NCBI RefSeq assembly: GCF_000266945.1
Contig: NC_018025.1
Location: 3,414,001-3,478,000 of the forward strand
Length of the DNA: 64,000 bases
Reading direction: 5' to 3'
Origin: Desulfomonile tiedjei DSM 6799
GTDB lineage: Bacteria; Desulfobacterota; Desulfomonilia; Desulfomonilales; Desulfomonilaceae
Position numbers and translations under genes: made by a program. Positions 44,281-52,603 of this stretch are shown one piece after another. How positions within the stretch are numbered: position 1 is the stretch's first letter; each line of letters begins with the position of its first letter. The notes beneath the pieces are model-generated. The model saw nothing but the letters and a program-made list of their open reading frames with translations, searched no databases and was not told where the DNA came from.

Positions 44281-45200
44281 ACACCGAAAGCCGTTTGGAA
44301 AAAGTTCTCACTTCCGGGAATTTCGCAGTTACTGCAGAATGCGGACCGCCAAAAGGTTCCGATGTTGCCGCTCTGCAGGAGAAAGGCAAACACCTTCTCA
44401 ATTGCGTGGACGCAGTAAACGTTACGGACAACCAGACTGCTATCGTCAGGATGTCTTCCGTAGCTGCTTCTGCCATCCTGAAGAACATGGGACACGAACC
44501 GGTGCTCCAGATGGTAACACGCGATCGAAACCGGATTGCGCTTCAGAGCGATCTCTTCGGAGCATATGCGCTGGGTGTCAGGAATGTCCTGTGTCTCACG
44601 GGCGATCACCACTCTTTCGGTAATCAGAAAGAAACCGTCGGTGTTTTCGATCTCGATTCCATACAGCTCCTGAGAACTGTCCGGGATATGCGCGAACAGG
44701 GAACGATCATCGGAGGAGAAGCAATCCAGGTTCCACCGAAGATGTTTATCGGCGCAGCGGAAAACCCTTTTGCAGACCCGATTTCCTGGCGAGTCGTCCG
44801 CCTTGCAAAGAAAGCGGCAGCAGGAGCGGATTTCATCCAGACCCAATGCATCTTCAATGTGGACCGGTTTGCTGAATTCATGAAGCAAGCCCACGATCGG
44901 GGCATCACCGAGAAATTGTACGTGCTCGCTGGCATTACTCCTCTGAAGACAGTCGGAATGGCCAGGTACATGGCAAACAAGGTTGCCGGAATGGAGATTC
45001 CCGAGGAATTGATTTCCCGTATGGCCGGAGTTCCCAAAGAGAAGCAGGCCGAAGAAGGAATCAAAATTACCGTAGAGACGATTCAGAGAGTCCGCGAAAT
45101 CCCGGGAGTAGCCGGTATCCATCTTATGGCCATTGAATGGGAACACAAGGTCCCGGAAATCCTGAAAGCAGCCGGTCTTGACAAAAGGCCTGCTGCTTAG
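44277..45200 (+). CDS. metF: 5,10-methylene-tetrahydrofolate reductase
   Basis: 307 residues. MetF forms the flavin TIM barrel that reduces methylene-THF to methyl-THF, either for methionine or in the methyl branch of the Wood-Ljungdahl pathway. Recognisable parts: VTAECGPPKGSD with the catalytic Glu, VLCLTGDH, GADFIQTQCIFNV and YVLAGITPL. GTG start inside the metV stop. The coupling to metV and mvhD-like genes argues for the energy-metabolism role rather than only methionine synthesis. Confidence 0.93.
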   Translation: MNTESRLEKVLTSGNFAVTAECGPPKGSDVAALQEKGKHLLNCVDAVNVTDNQTAIVRMSSVAASAILKNMGHEPVLQMVTRDRNRIALQSDLFGAYALGVRNVLCLTGDHHSFGNQKETVGVFDLDSIQLLRTVRDMREQGTIIGGEAIQVPPKMFIGAAENPFADPISWRVVRLAKKAAAGADFIQTQCIFNVDRFAEFMKQAHDRGITEKLYVLAGITPLKTVGMARYMANKVAGMEIPEELISRMAGVPKEKQAEEGIKITVETIQRVREIPGVAGIHLMAIEWEHKVPEILKAAGLDKRPAA

Positions 45201-45229
45201 CTCATCGAGCGCTCCGAAAGAGATCGCAC

Positions 45230-46618
45230 ATGCCCAAAAAGTATCATATACACGTCCATGCCACACCGAATCGATTCCCGGTCGTGGGAAGATCCGGGAT
45301 AGTCGACTGGGGAGAAGGCTGTCTGAAATGTGCCGTCTGTGTGAAGCAGCGGTGCGTTTACGGTGTGTACAAATCCCGAACGTTTTCAACCGACATATTG
45401 TCCGACACCATCGACGAACTGTGCAAGAGCTGTTTTCGATGTGTGCAGGACTGCCCCAGGCGGTTGATTCATAAAACGATCAACCCCGAATGGGAGGCGC
45501 TCGGTGATGACGTTTACACGCCTCAGATAATCGCAGCAACCTGGGAACAGGCGAATACCGGCAAAATACCCGTATCCGGCGCAGGGTATGGGGGTCCCTT
45601 TTCCGGTCCCGGATTCGATTCCATGTGGACGGACATGAGTGAAATCGTCAGGCCCACACGAGACGGAATTCATGGCCGGGAATACATTTCCACGGTTGTG
45701 GACCTGGGAAGAAGACCCGGTTATTTGAAATTCGGCTCTGAAGGGAATCTGTTTGACGAATCACAGCCCTTCATTCGCATTCCCATTCCCCTGATTTTCG
45801 ATGTCCTCCCCTTTGGAGACCTGTCTCCCCAGGTCTGGAAGGCTGTTGGAGCAGCAGCGGTTGAATTGCAGACGCTTGCAATCGTTCCCGAAACAGTGGC
45901 CAGGGATCTGGCGGGCTTTGAGAACAACCTTGTTCCACTGCTTTCCGATGATCGTTTCGATGGAGAATGGGTCAAGAATTTCAGGATGGTCGAAATACCG
46001 GACGGAGATAAGGCGCTGGATCGGAAGGAAGCTCTAAAAGCGATCAAGCCGAACCTGCTCGTTTCCATCCGCATGCAGGCTTTGGCATCGAAAGAACAGG
46101 CGGCTCGTGTGGCCGACTATGCTCGAGCCGGCTTCGATCTCATCCATTTCGTTGCAGACGAGCGCGGGTATGAGCCGGGCGTCGAGGATGGTCTTCACAT
46201 CAAGGATGTCATCAGGTCGTTGCATTCGGCACTTCTCAGCGAGGGAATTCGGGACGAGGTCACGGTCATGAGCTCTGGCGGGGTCGCCATGGCCGAGCAC
46301 GTGATCAAGTCGCTCCTGTGCGGAGCGAACGTTGTCGGCGTAGATATTCCGCTGCTTATAGCGCTTGAATGCCGGGTGTGCCGAAATTGCCGTGAAGGCG
46401 GAGAATGCCCGGTGGATATTTCCGGCATCGATGCTCGCTGGGGCGTTCAGAGAATCATCAATCTCATCGGCGCCTGGCACAATCAGCTACTCGAGATGAT
46501 GGGAGCAATGGGTATTCGCGAGGCGCGGCGGCTGCGAGGCGAACAGGGCCGAGTTCTGTTTATGGAAGATCTCGAACGCGAAACGTTCGGCCGACTCTTT
46601 GCGCGAGATAACTCGTAA
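45230..46618 (+). CDS. Degenerate glutamate-synthase FMN-domain protein with N-terminal ferredoxin motifs
   Basis: 462 residues, related over its length to the next gene product. The N-terminus has Cys groups for two clusters (CLKCAVCVKQRC and CKSCFRCVQDC). The glutamate-synthase barrel follows, but the FMN/substrate loops are altered: PIPLIFDVLPFGDLSPQVW in place of the PxxGGGMSFGSIS loop, and no GSYGGTGAAP segment. The second phosphate-binding stretch (MSSGGVAMAEHVIKSLLCGA) and the Cys-rich loop (CRVCRNCREGGEC) are kept. It looks like a paralogue that has lost synthase activity and may be a scaffold or electron-transfer subunit. It starts 29 bp after metF. Confidence 0.7.
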   Translation: MPKKYHIHVHATPNRFPVVGRSGIVDWGEGCLKCAVCVKQRCVYGVYKSRTFSTDILSDTIDELCKSCFRCVQDCPRRLIHKTINPEWEALGDDVYTPQIIAATWEQANTGKIPVSGAGYGGPFSGPGFDSMWTDMSEIVRPTRDGIHGREYISTVVDLGRRPGYLKFGSEGNLFDESQPFIRIPIPLIFDVLPFGDLSPQVWKAVGAAAVELQTLAIVPETVARDLAGFENNLVPLLSDDRFDGEWVKNFRMVEIPDGDKALDRKEALKAIKPNLLVSIRMQALASKEQAARVADYARAGFDLIHFVADERGYEPGVEDGLHIKDVIRSLHSALLSEGIRDEVTVMSSGGVAMAEHVIKSLLCGANVVGVDIPLLIALECRVCRNCREGGECPVDISGIDARWGVQRIINLIGAWHNQLLEMMGAMGIREARRLRGEQGRVLFMEDLERETFGRLFARDNS

Positions 46619-46633
46619 TAAGGATCTGTTTTC

Positions 46634-48169
46634 ATGCATTACAAGAATATCTGGAGCGAAGTTCCTCCAGCAACGCCGATTCTGACTCCTTCACGATTCG
46701 GACGTGCAATCGGTAAATACACGGTCATGATCAGCGAGGCGTGCAATGACTGCCTCCGGTGCGTTTCGGTGTGCCCCGAAAAGGTGTTTGAAACACAGGG
46801 TGGAAAGATTGTTCCTCCTCACGATCACCGCTGTCTCGGGATCGAGTGTTCCAAAAAATCAAATCGCTGTATTGCGAATTGTCCGGTAAACGCCATCCGG
46901 GTGAACCTGAATCCGAGTGCCGAGGCTCTGGGTGATAAACGCTGGACTCCGGACCTTCTCATGAGCACTTGGCACATGGCGGAAACCGGGGAACTCCCCA
47001 AGAACGACCTGGAGTACAGAACCGGCGATTCAGGCGGAGGGTTCGACAAACTTCGCTTCCTTTTTCCCAAGAAGCTTCCCAGGCGTGATCTGGATAAACG
47101 GAATATCGATACATCCATCGATTTGAACCGCCGCAATGACGGCCGTCTCAAGATCACCATCCCGATTCCCGTGTACGGTGGCGGCATGTCCTTCGGATCT
47201 ATCAGTCAGATCACCATGTTGAGCCGAATTCGAGGATTCGCTGCATGGGGATCTTTCACCTGTACGGGTGAAGGCGGATATCCGGAAGCATTGTATCCTT
47301 TTGACGATCACATTATCACTCAGGTGGCTACGGGCCTTTTCGGCGTCAAAGAAGAGACGATACAGCGGGTAAAGATTGTAGAATTCAAATACGCTCAGGG
47401 CGCAAAGCCCGGTTTGGGCGGTCATTTGCTTGGCGACAAAGTCACCGAGGCCGTGGCTCGTATCCGTGAGACCGTGCCAGGGTCCTCATTGTTCAGCCCG
47501 TTTCCCTTCCATTCCGTGTACTCGGTTGAGGATCATAAGAAACACATTGACTGGATAAAGGCGATAAACAATCGCGGCCTGGTCTCGGTCAAGGTGTCCA
47601 CTCCTTCGGACGTGGACATGGTCGCAGTGGGTTCCTACTACGCAGGGGCTCACATAGTGCATCTGGACGGTTCGTACGGCGGAACCGGAGCAGCTCCGGA
47701 TGTGGCAAAGAAGAACATTGCCATGCCCATCGAGTACGCTATCCCCAAAGTCCACAATTTTCTCGTTACGGAAGGGGTTCGGGATCAGATTACGTTGATC
47801 GTCTCAGGCGGCCTTCGTACTGCGTACGACATTGCCAAAGCAATAGCGCTTGGAGCGGATGGTGTTGTCACAGGGACTTCAGATCTGGTGGCTCTGGAGT
47901 GTATCCGGTGCCATAACTGCGAGAGCGGTAGAGGCTGCGCCAGAGGCATAGCCACAACCGACTCGGAGCTGGTGGGATTGATGGAACTCGCGTGGGGAAC
48001 CCAGAGAATCATCAACATGCTGCATTGCTGGAAAAACCAGCTTCAAGAAATTCTGTTCCGCTTCGGAATGTCCAGCATTAGAGAACTGGTGGGACGCACT
48101 GATTTACTGGCCCATCTTGATTACAACTCGGATGTGCCGGATGACGATATCCGGCAGCCGCTCGCATGA
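46634..48169 (+). CDS. Glutamate-synthase FMN-domain protein with N-terminal ferredoxin motifs
   Basis: 511 residues. N-terminal ferredoxin-like Cys motifs (CNDCLRCVSVCPEKVF, and CLGIECSKKSNRCIANCP), then the complete FMN-binding TIM barrel of glutamate synthase: PVYGGGMSFGSIS, FTCTGEGGYPEALYP, LDGSYGGTGAAP, SGGLRTAYDIAKAIALGADG and the 3Fe-4S-type loop CIRCHNCESGRGC. This is the archaeal/ferredoxin-type GltB core that converts 2-oxoglutarate plus channelled ammonia to glutamate. It lies 15 bp after its degenerate paralogue and its stop overlaps the next start by 4 bp (ATGA), so the genes are translationally coupled. Confidence 0.82.
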   Translation: MHYKNIWSEVPPATPILTPSRFGRAIGKYTVMISEACNDCLRCVSVCPEKVFETQGGKIVPPHDHRCLGIECSKKSNRCIANCPVNAIRVNLNPSAEALGDKRWTPDLLMSTWHMAETGELPKNDLEYRTGDSGGGFDKLRFLFPKKLPRRDLDKRNIDTSIDLNRRNDGRLKITIPIPVYGGGMSFGSISQITMLSRIRGFAAWGSFTCTGEGGYPEALYPFDDHIITQVATGLFGVKEETIQRVKIVEFKYAQGAKPGLGGHLLGDKVTEAVARIRETVPGSSLFSPFPFHSVYSVEDHKKHIDWIKAINNRGLVSVKVSTPSDVDMVAVGSYYAGAHIVHLDGSYGGTGAAPDVAKKNIAMPIEYAIPKVHNFLVTEGVRDQITLIVSGGLRTAYDIAKAIALGADGVVTGTSDLVALECIRCHNCESGRGCARGIATTDSELVGLMELAWGTQRIINMLHCWKNQLQEILFRFGMSSIRELVGRTDLLAHLDYNSDVPDDDIRQPLA

Positions 48170-50835
48170 GGTTTGAGATGAAGTACGACGGGTCTTTTGC
48201 TGAAAAAATACTTGCCACCCGAATACGAGAATTCGGACGAGTCGATTTCTCCACGAATCTCAAGCGTGAGGACGAAGGCGGCTGCGGTGTCACCGGTTTC
48301 GCATGCAATATTCCTGTTGCGGGAAAACATATCTTCGAACCTTCCATACGCATGCACAACCGCGGAAACGGAAAAGGCGGCGGTATAGCCGCTGTCGGTT
48401 TCAGGCCGGAAATGCTCGGTGTTACGCGGGAAGTGCTGGATTCCCATTATATGCTGAATGTTGCACTGCTCGAGCCTAATTGCCTTCCCTTCCTGAAAGA
48501 GCAGTTTGTTACACCGTTTTTCAATGTGGCCAAGGAAGAGGTCATTGATCGTATGGCCGACTGGCGGGATCTTGAAGGCCTCGAGGTAAAACCGCCTGAC
48601 GTCTGGCGAGCTTTCGTACGAGTCAAACCGGAAATCCTGAAGGATTTTGTGCAGAAAAACGGATTCGAGAAGATGCCCGCGCGCTGGGCTGAAGATGAGT
48701 TTGTCAGCCGCAATTCCATTCATCTGAATCGCAGGTTTTACAGCTCGCTTGGAGAAAAGCAGGCGTTCGTGCTTTCCCATGGCAGAAACGTGATGATCCT
48801 CAAGATAGTCGGATACGCGGAAAACGTGGTCCGATACTATAAGCTTGACGATTTTGAGGCTCACGTGTGGATCGCCCATCAGCGCTATCCTACTCGAGGT
48901 CGCGTATGGCACCCCGGCGGCGCTCATCCGTTCACCGGTTTGAATGAAGCGCTGGTACATAACGGGGATTTCGCGAATTATCACGCCACCTGCGATTATC
49001 TGAAGCAACGAGGGCTCGAACCGCAGTTCATGACCGACACGGAAGTCAGTGTTATGCTGTTCGACCTTTGGAACAGAGTATACGGCTACCCTCTCGAAGT
49101 TATAATCGAAGCACTTGCACCTACGGGAGAATTGGACTTCGACCTGCTCTCCCCCGAGAAACAGGCACTTTACGACCAAGTTCAGCAGACCCATATCCAT
49201 GCCTCCCCGGACGGCCCCTGGTTTTTCATTATTGCCCGGAATATCCCGGAGTCCCAGACGTTTCAGTTGCTCGGCATAACGGATACCTCGATGCTGAGGC
49301 CGCAGGTTTTTGCATTGTATGACGGCGAAGTCCAGGTCGGTCTCATCTGTTCCGAAAAACAGGCTATTGACGCGACACTGCGTTCGTTGGCGGAATCCGA
49401 TCCTCGCTTCAGCACGATTGCCGACAAATACTGGAATGCTCGCGGCGGGTCGCGTTCCGACGGTGGAGCCTTCATGTTCAACGTGACGCCTGACGGCAAT
49501 GGAAGCAACCAGCTTTCCTGCTATGACAAATTCGGGCGAAAGGTCGAGATCGAGAGCCGGAAGCCCATGGATGTCACCCTGCCCGTCACCAAGCCCAACG
49601 ACTTCGAGTCCGAAATCCAACCATTGCTGAATGATACGTTTTCGGACAAGACCGGGAGGAAGACATTCGAGCTCTTTCAGGACCGGGCAGTGCACTTGGA
49701 TTACAATACCCTGCGGTACGCGATCAGGAATCTCGGACGAACGGCCCGCAAGCAAAAGCACTTGTTCCAGACCATCATCAATGCATTCACGTTGATGATA
49801 GACCGAAAATTCCCGCTTGGAGACAAGAAACGATCCGCTCTGGTGAGGATGGTCACCGAGGAGTTGAACGACACTTTCAGGTCGCTCCCCATGATCACCG
49901 AACCCATGAGCATCGGGAACTACGTGCTGGTGAACGCGGAAACCGGAAAGAATTTGCGGCCCCCTCTCGCGGTGGAACGTGCTCTGGTCATCGATGCCAA
50001 GGATTTCGAGCCTGAAGGCGACGAATGTGACGCTGTTATGATTGCGGATGCATATCGTCTCGGTTGGAGGAAATTCATCGTTTTCGATCTTCGCGGCCAA
50101 AGGTTCCACGGGTCGGGCTTCGGTTCGACTACCGCAGGCGTGCGGATGGATCTGTATGGAGCATCCGGAGATTACATGGCCAGCGGGATCGATGGCATGG
50201 AAATCCATGTGCACGGGAACGGGCAGGACCAGTTGGGTCAGATCATGAAGAGCGGACAGCTCGTGGTTCACGGCGATGTGGGCCAGTGTTTCATGTATGG
50301 CGCCAAAGGCGGCACCACCTTCGTGTTGGGTAACGCTGCAGGACGTCCTCTGATCAATGCTGCGGGACACCCGAGAGTCGTGATCAACGGGACTGCACTG
50401 GACTTTCTTGCAGAAAGCTTTATGGCTGGAGATCCCTTGAAAGGAGGCGGCTTCGTCATCGTGAACGGTCTTACCATGGATGAAGACGGAAATATCATTT
50501 TCCGGAACAGACCGTATCCGGGATCGAACCTTTTTTCACTCGCTTCCGGCGGTGCACTCTACATGCGGGATCCCAACCGGATGATCGTGGAAGAACAGCT
50601 CAACGGCGGTGCTTTATCGGAGCTTTCCGATGCGGACTGGAACCTGATCTATCCGTACCTGCTGGAAAATGAAAAGCATTTCGGCATCAAGGTGGAAGAA
50701 CTCCTGACTGTCGATGGAGTCGTCAGAAGTCCCAAGGAAGTGTATCGCAAAATCGAAGCAGTGCCTCTGGCGGTCCTCAGTAAGATCCCCAGCACAGACG
50801 ATTCAGTCTGGGCGGCAAATCCTCTCGCACCGTAG
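48166..50835 (+). CDS. Glutaminase (class II GATase) fused to GXGXG domain, without FMN domain
   Basis: 889 residues. Residues from Cys40 (GGCGVTGFACN) form a class II glutamine amidotransferase: MHNRGNGKGGG, HQRYPTRGRVWHPGGAHPF, NEALVHNGDFANY and MTDTEVS. If Cys40 is the nucleophile, a 39-residue propeptide would have to be removed, as in E. coli GltB. About 640-800 is the GXGXG helix domain of glutamate synthase (GSGFGSTTAGV, DGMEIHVHGNGQDQLGQI, MYGAKGGTTFVLGNAAGRP). The central and FMN domains that normally lie between are absent and are encoded by the two preceding genes. Start at 48166 overlaps the previous stop; Met5 is an alternative. Confidence 0.8.
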   Translation: MRFEMKYDGSFAEKILATRIREFGRVDFSTNLKREDEGGCGVTGFACNIPVAGKHIFEPSIRMHNRGNGKGGGIAAVGFRPEMLGVTREVLDSHYMLNVALLEPNCLPFLKEQFVTPFFNVAKEEVIDRMADWRDLEGLEVKPPDVWRAFVRVKPEILKDFVQKNGFEKMPARWAEDEFVSRNSIHLNRRFYSSLGEKQAFVLSHGRNVMILKIVGYAENVVRYYKLDDFEAHVWIAHQRYPTRGRVWHPGGAHPFTGLNEALVHNGDFANYHATCDYLKQRGLEPQFMTDTEVSVMLFDLWNRVYGYPLEVIIEALAPTGELDFDLLSPEKQALYDQVQQTHIHASPDGPWFFIIARNIPESQTFQLLGITDTSMLRPQVFALYDGEVQVGLICSEKQAIDATLRSLAESDPRFSTIADKYWNARGGSRSDGGAFMFNVTPDGNGSNQLSCYDKFGRKVEIESRKPMDVTLPVTKPNDFESEIQPLLNDTFSDKTGRKTFELFQDRAVHLDYNTLRYAIRNLGRTARKQKHLFQTIINAFTLMIDRKFPLGDKKRSALVRMVTEELNDTFRSLPMITEPMSIGNYVLVNAETGKNLRPPLAVERALVIDAKDFEPEGDECDAVMIADAYRLGWRKFIVFDLRGQRFHGSGFGSTTAGVRMDLYGASGDYMASGIDGMEIHVHGNGQDQLGQIMKSGQLVVHGDVGQCFMYGAKGGTTFVLGNAAGRPLINAAGHPRVVINGTALDFLAESFMAGDPLKGGGFVIVNGLTMDEDGNIIFRNRPYPGSNLFSLASGGALYMRDPNRMIVEEQLNGGALSELSDADWNLIYPYLLENEKHFGIKVEELLTVDGVVRSPKEVYRKIEAVPLAVLSKIPSTDDSVWAANPLAP

Positions 50836-50851
50836 ATAAGCTATCAAGAAG

Positions 50852-50895
50852 GGCCAAGGGAAACGTTTCTTGTACGAAGTCGTTTCCCCTTGGCC
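50852..50895 (+). terminator. Hairpin closing the glutamate-synthase-like operon
   Basis: GGCCAAGGGAAACG and CGTTTCCCCTTGGCC pair over 14 bp with a one-base bulge and a 15-base loop, 17 bp after the stop codon. No long T-run follows. Confidence 0.55.
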
Positions 50896-50917
50896 TGCCT
50901 TAAGTCTCTATATATCA

Positions 50918-51026
50918 GTTGCCAAAATTAGTGACCGATTGAAGATTAGGAATATTGGTAGGTGCCGTGCCTCCGTGCCGGCACATCTTCAATATGATCA
51001 ATGATATCGATAGAATGGACCGGCAG
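50918..51026. repeat. Composite dispersed repeat, left part
   Basis: TTGCCAAAATTAGTGACCGA, then GAATATTGGTAGGTGCCGTG, CTCCGTGCCGGCACATCTTC, AATGATATCGATAGAATGGA and CCGGCAG. It is nearly identical to 29992-30105 and 58191-58286. The continuation seen at 30.1 kb reappears only at about 52300, on the other side of the IS110 element. Confidence 0.75.
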
Positions 51027-51052
51027 CGACTGTGTTTCTTGTCAAGGAAAAA

Positions 51053-51991
51053 CTACCTGGAAAGGCTGTTTTTCTTGAGCATTGCGTTTAGGATGACGAT
51101 CATCTTACGCATACAAGCCGTGATGGCAACCTTGAAAGGTTTTCCAGCCTCAATGAGGCGTTGATAGAAAGGCTTGATGACTACATTGGACGTTATGGCC
51201 GCGACTGCAGCCATATACAGGGTTGAGCGTACATCCGCCCGTCCACCCGAAATCTCGCGCTTGCCTTTCTTCTTTCCGCTGTCTTTGTTGAGAGGCGCCA
51301 GGCCGACGAGGCGACTGATTTCATGACGGCTGACATGTCCCAGTTCGGGCAGTTTTGCCATGAGCACTCTGGCAGTTATGGGGCCCACGCCTTTGAAGGT
51401 TCGGAGGAGTTCCTCTGTTTCACGCCACAGAGGCGATTTCCTGATAAGGTCATCGACATCTTTATCGATGTCTTCGATTTCCTTATCTAGGGCTGCTATG
51501 ACCGTTTGAATGCTGCGCTGCACGCGATTGGAACGGGCTCGATGGAGGCGATTCTTTTCTGATGCACGCAAATCAACAAGCTGCTTTCGACGTGTTACGA
51601 GTTCCTTGATTTGCTTTTCGTCCTCCGTTGGCAGCGGCTTCGGTATGGGCCTAACCGTTTGGGCAAAGCGTGCCAGCACATAAGCATCGATGGCGTCTGT
51701 CTTGGCGAGTTTTCCGATGCCTTTAGCAAAGTCCCGCACCTGACCAGGGTTGACGACAGCGATCGGCAGGCCGGCGAGACCTAACTGGGCCGCAACGGTT
51801 ATCTCGTAGCCTCCGGTGGCTTCCATCACGATTACCATGGGGGTCTCTGCGTGGAGGATCTCAATCAGCGAGTCGATGCCTTGAGTGTCATTCTTGACGG
51901 TGGTGTGCATGCCTTTTGGCAGCACATGCGCATCCAACTGATCTTTAGAGATATCTATGCCAACAAAAACTTCTTCATGCATGTGTAACAT
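51053..51991 (-). CDS. IS110-family transposase (DEDD recombinase)
   Basis: 312 residues, apparently intact. The N-terminal RuvC-like DEDD domain has Asp13 (VGIDISKD), Glu57 (VMEATGG), Asp99 and Asp102 (KTDAIDA). The C-terminal Transposase_20 domain has TFKGVGPITARVLMAKLPEL, RLVGLAPLNKDSGKKKGKRE and GRADVRSTLYMAA, which contains the conserved Ser. Family members act with a bridge RNA transcribed from the element's own non-coding end. Start may be Met1 at 51991 or Met4 at 51982 (GGGTGGG about 9 bp before the latter). Confidence 0.93.
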   Translation of the reverse strand: MLHMHEEVFVGIDISKDQLDAHVLPKGMHTTVKNDTQGIDSLIEILHAETPMVIVMEATGGYEITVAAQLGLAGLPIAVVNPGQVRDFAKGIGKLAKTDAIDAYVLARFAQTVRPIPKPLPTEDEKQIKELVTRRKQLVDLRASEKNRLHRARSNRVQRSIQTVIAALDKEIEDIDKDVDDLIRKSPLWRETEELLRTFKGVGPITARVLMAKLPELGHVSRHEISRLVGLAPLNKDSGKKKGKREISGGRADVRSTLYMAAVAAITSNVVIKPFYQRLIEAGKPFKVAITACMRKMIVILNAMLKKNSLSR

Positions 51992-52200
51992 CCCACCCTT
52001 GTGGATACGGACTTCTCAACGAGTCCAGGCGACTGTTCGGGCTTTTTACACGAAGGCCTCCGGTGATCCAGCTGCCGGGCAGTCTCAGAGGACCAAGGGA
52101 CGAACGATCTACCGGTGCCTCTGCCCGACTCCTGCAGAGAGTCTGACAGACGTGCATCCCCCTCTATCAGGACTCTTATATCTTGGCAACCAAGAGTCCT
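51992..52200 (-). ncRNA. Candidate bridge RNA region of the IS110 element
   Basis: This is the long non-coding end upstream of the transposase, where IS110-group elements encode the bridge RNA. Possible stems: CGGGCAG (52077-52083) with CTGCCCG (52121-52127), enclosing GTCTCAGAGGACC; and AGGACTCTT (52169-52177) with AAGAGTCCT (52192-52200). The target- and donor-binding loops cannot be fixed by eye. The call rests on position and family knowledge. Confidence 0.35.
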
Positions 52201-52207
52201 ATTTTTT
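52169..52207 (+). terminator. Terminator-like hairpin at the outer end of the IS
   Basis: AGGACTCTT, 14-base loop, AAGAGTCCT, then ATTTTTT: a perfect 9-bp stem with a T-run on the plus strand. It could stop transcription entering or leaving the element. Confidence 0.5.
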
Positions 52208-52299
52208 GAAGTACCTCGTATCATTGATCCAGTATCAGCCCCTCCCCTCAGCTCGGTACCGGTTCCAGAGATTCAGTACTTCATGGACAGAAACATACA

Positions 52300-52378
52300 A
52301 GGGACGCCGATCCCTACCAATATCCTGTAATTCACACGAGGGATAAACGACAGAATTTTTGGCACTGACTATAGACCT
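52300..52378. repeat. Composite dispersed repeat, right part
   Basis: AGGGACGCCGATCCCTACCA, then ATATCCTGTAA, GGGATAAACGACAGAATTTT and TGGCACTGACTATAGACC. It matches the segment that directly follows the left part in the uninterrupted copy at 30.1 kb and units at 3.27, 13.88 and 58.71 kb. Confidence 0.7.
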
Positions 52379-52548
52379 ATTCGTTTCAATTTGCTTGCTA
52401 GATTGGATGAGTGTAATCGGAAGACGTCTGCGCAGCTCTGGTAGCACCGGTGAGGCTGTCTCAAAACTTCCTAATCGCTTGGATGTGGGTAAGCAGAAAA
52501 GGCCGACACCAGAACTACTCGAGAGTGACCAAGGGCGCTCATGGTGAA

Positions 52549-52583
52549 TTTGGTGAACCTTCTTGCATAAGAGGTTCACCAAA
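52549..52583. terminator. Hairpin downstream of the beta-oxidation operon
   Basis: TTTGGTGAACCT (52549-52560) and AGGTTCACCAAA (52572-52583), perfect 12-bp stem, 11-base loop, 21 bp after the stop of the minus-strand fusion gene. The T-run is weak. Confidence 0.55.
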
Positions 52584-52603
52584 TATTGTGATATAAGGCG
52601 GGA

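Larger units (their letters stand above)
51027..52300 (-). mobile_element. IS110-family insertion sequence
   Basis: About 1.27 kb between the two halves of a dispersed composite repeat (50918-51026 and about 52300-52378); the exact ends are inferred from that interruption and may be off by several bases, more on the right side. It holds one transposase gene on the minus strand, a short non-coding end behind it (about 26 bp) and a long non-coding end before it (about 300 bp). That asymmetry is the IS110-group layout. As expected for the family, I see no terminal inverted repeats or target duplication. Confidence 0.7.

Noticed and set aside
44268-45389. 373-codon minus-strand frame opposite metF
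   Set aside because: Antisense to metF, with composition typical of a shadow frame.
48121-50370. 749-codon open frame on the minus strand
   Set aside because: It lies opposite the glutaminase/GXGXG gene and its translation has no recognisable domain; long antisense frames are common in this GC range.
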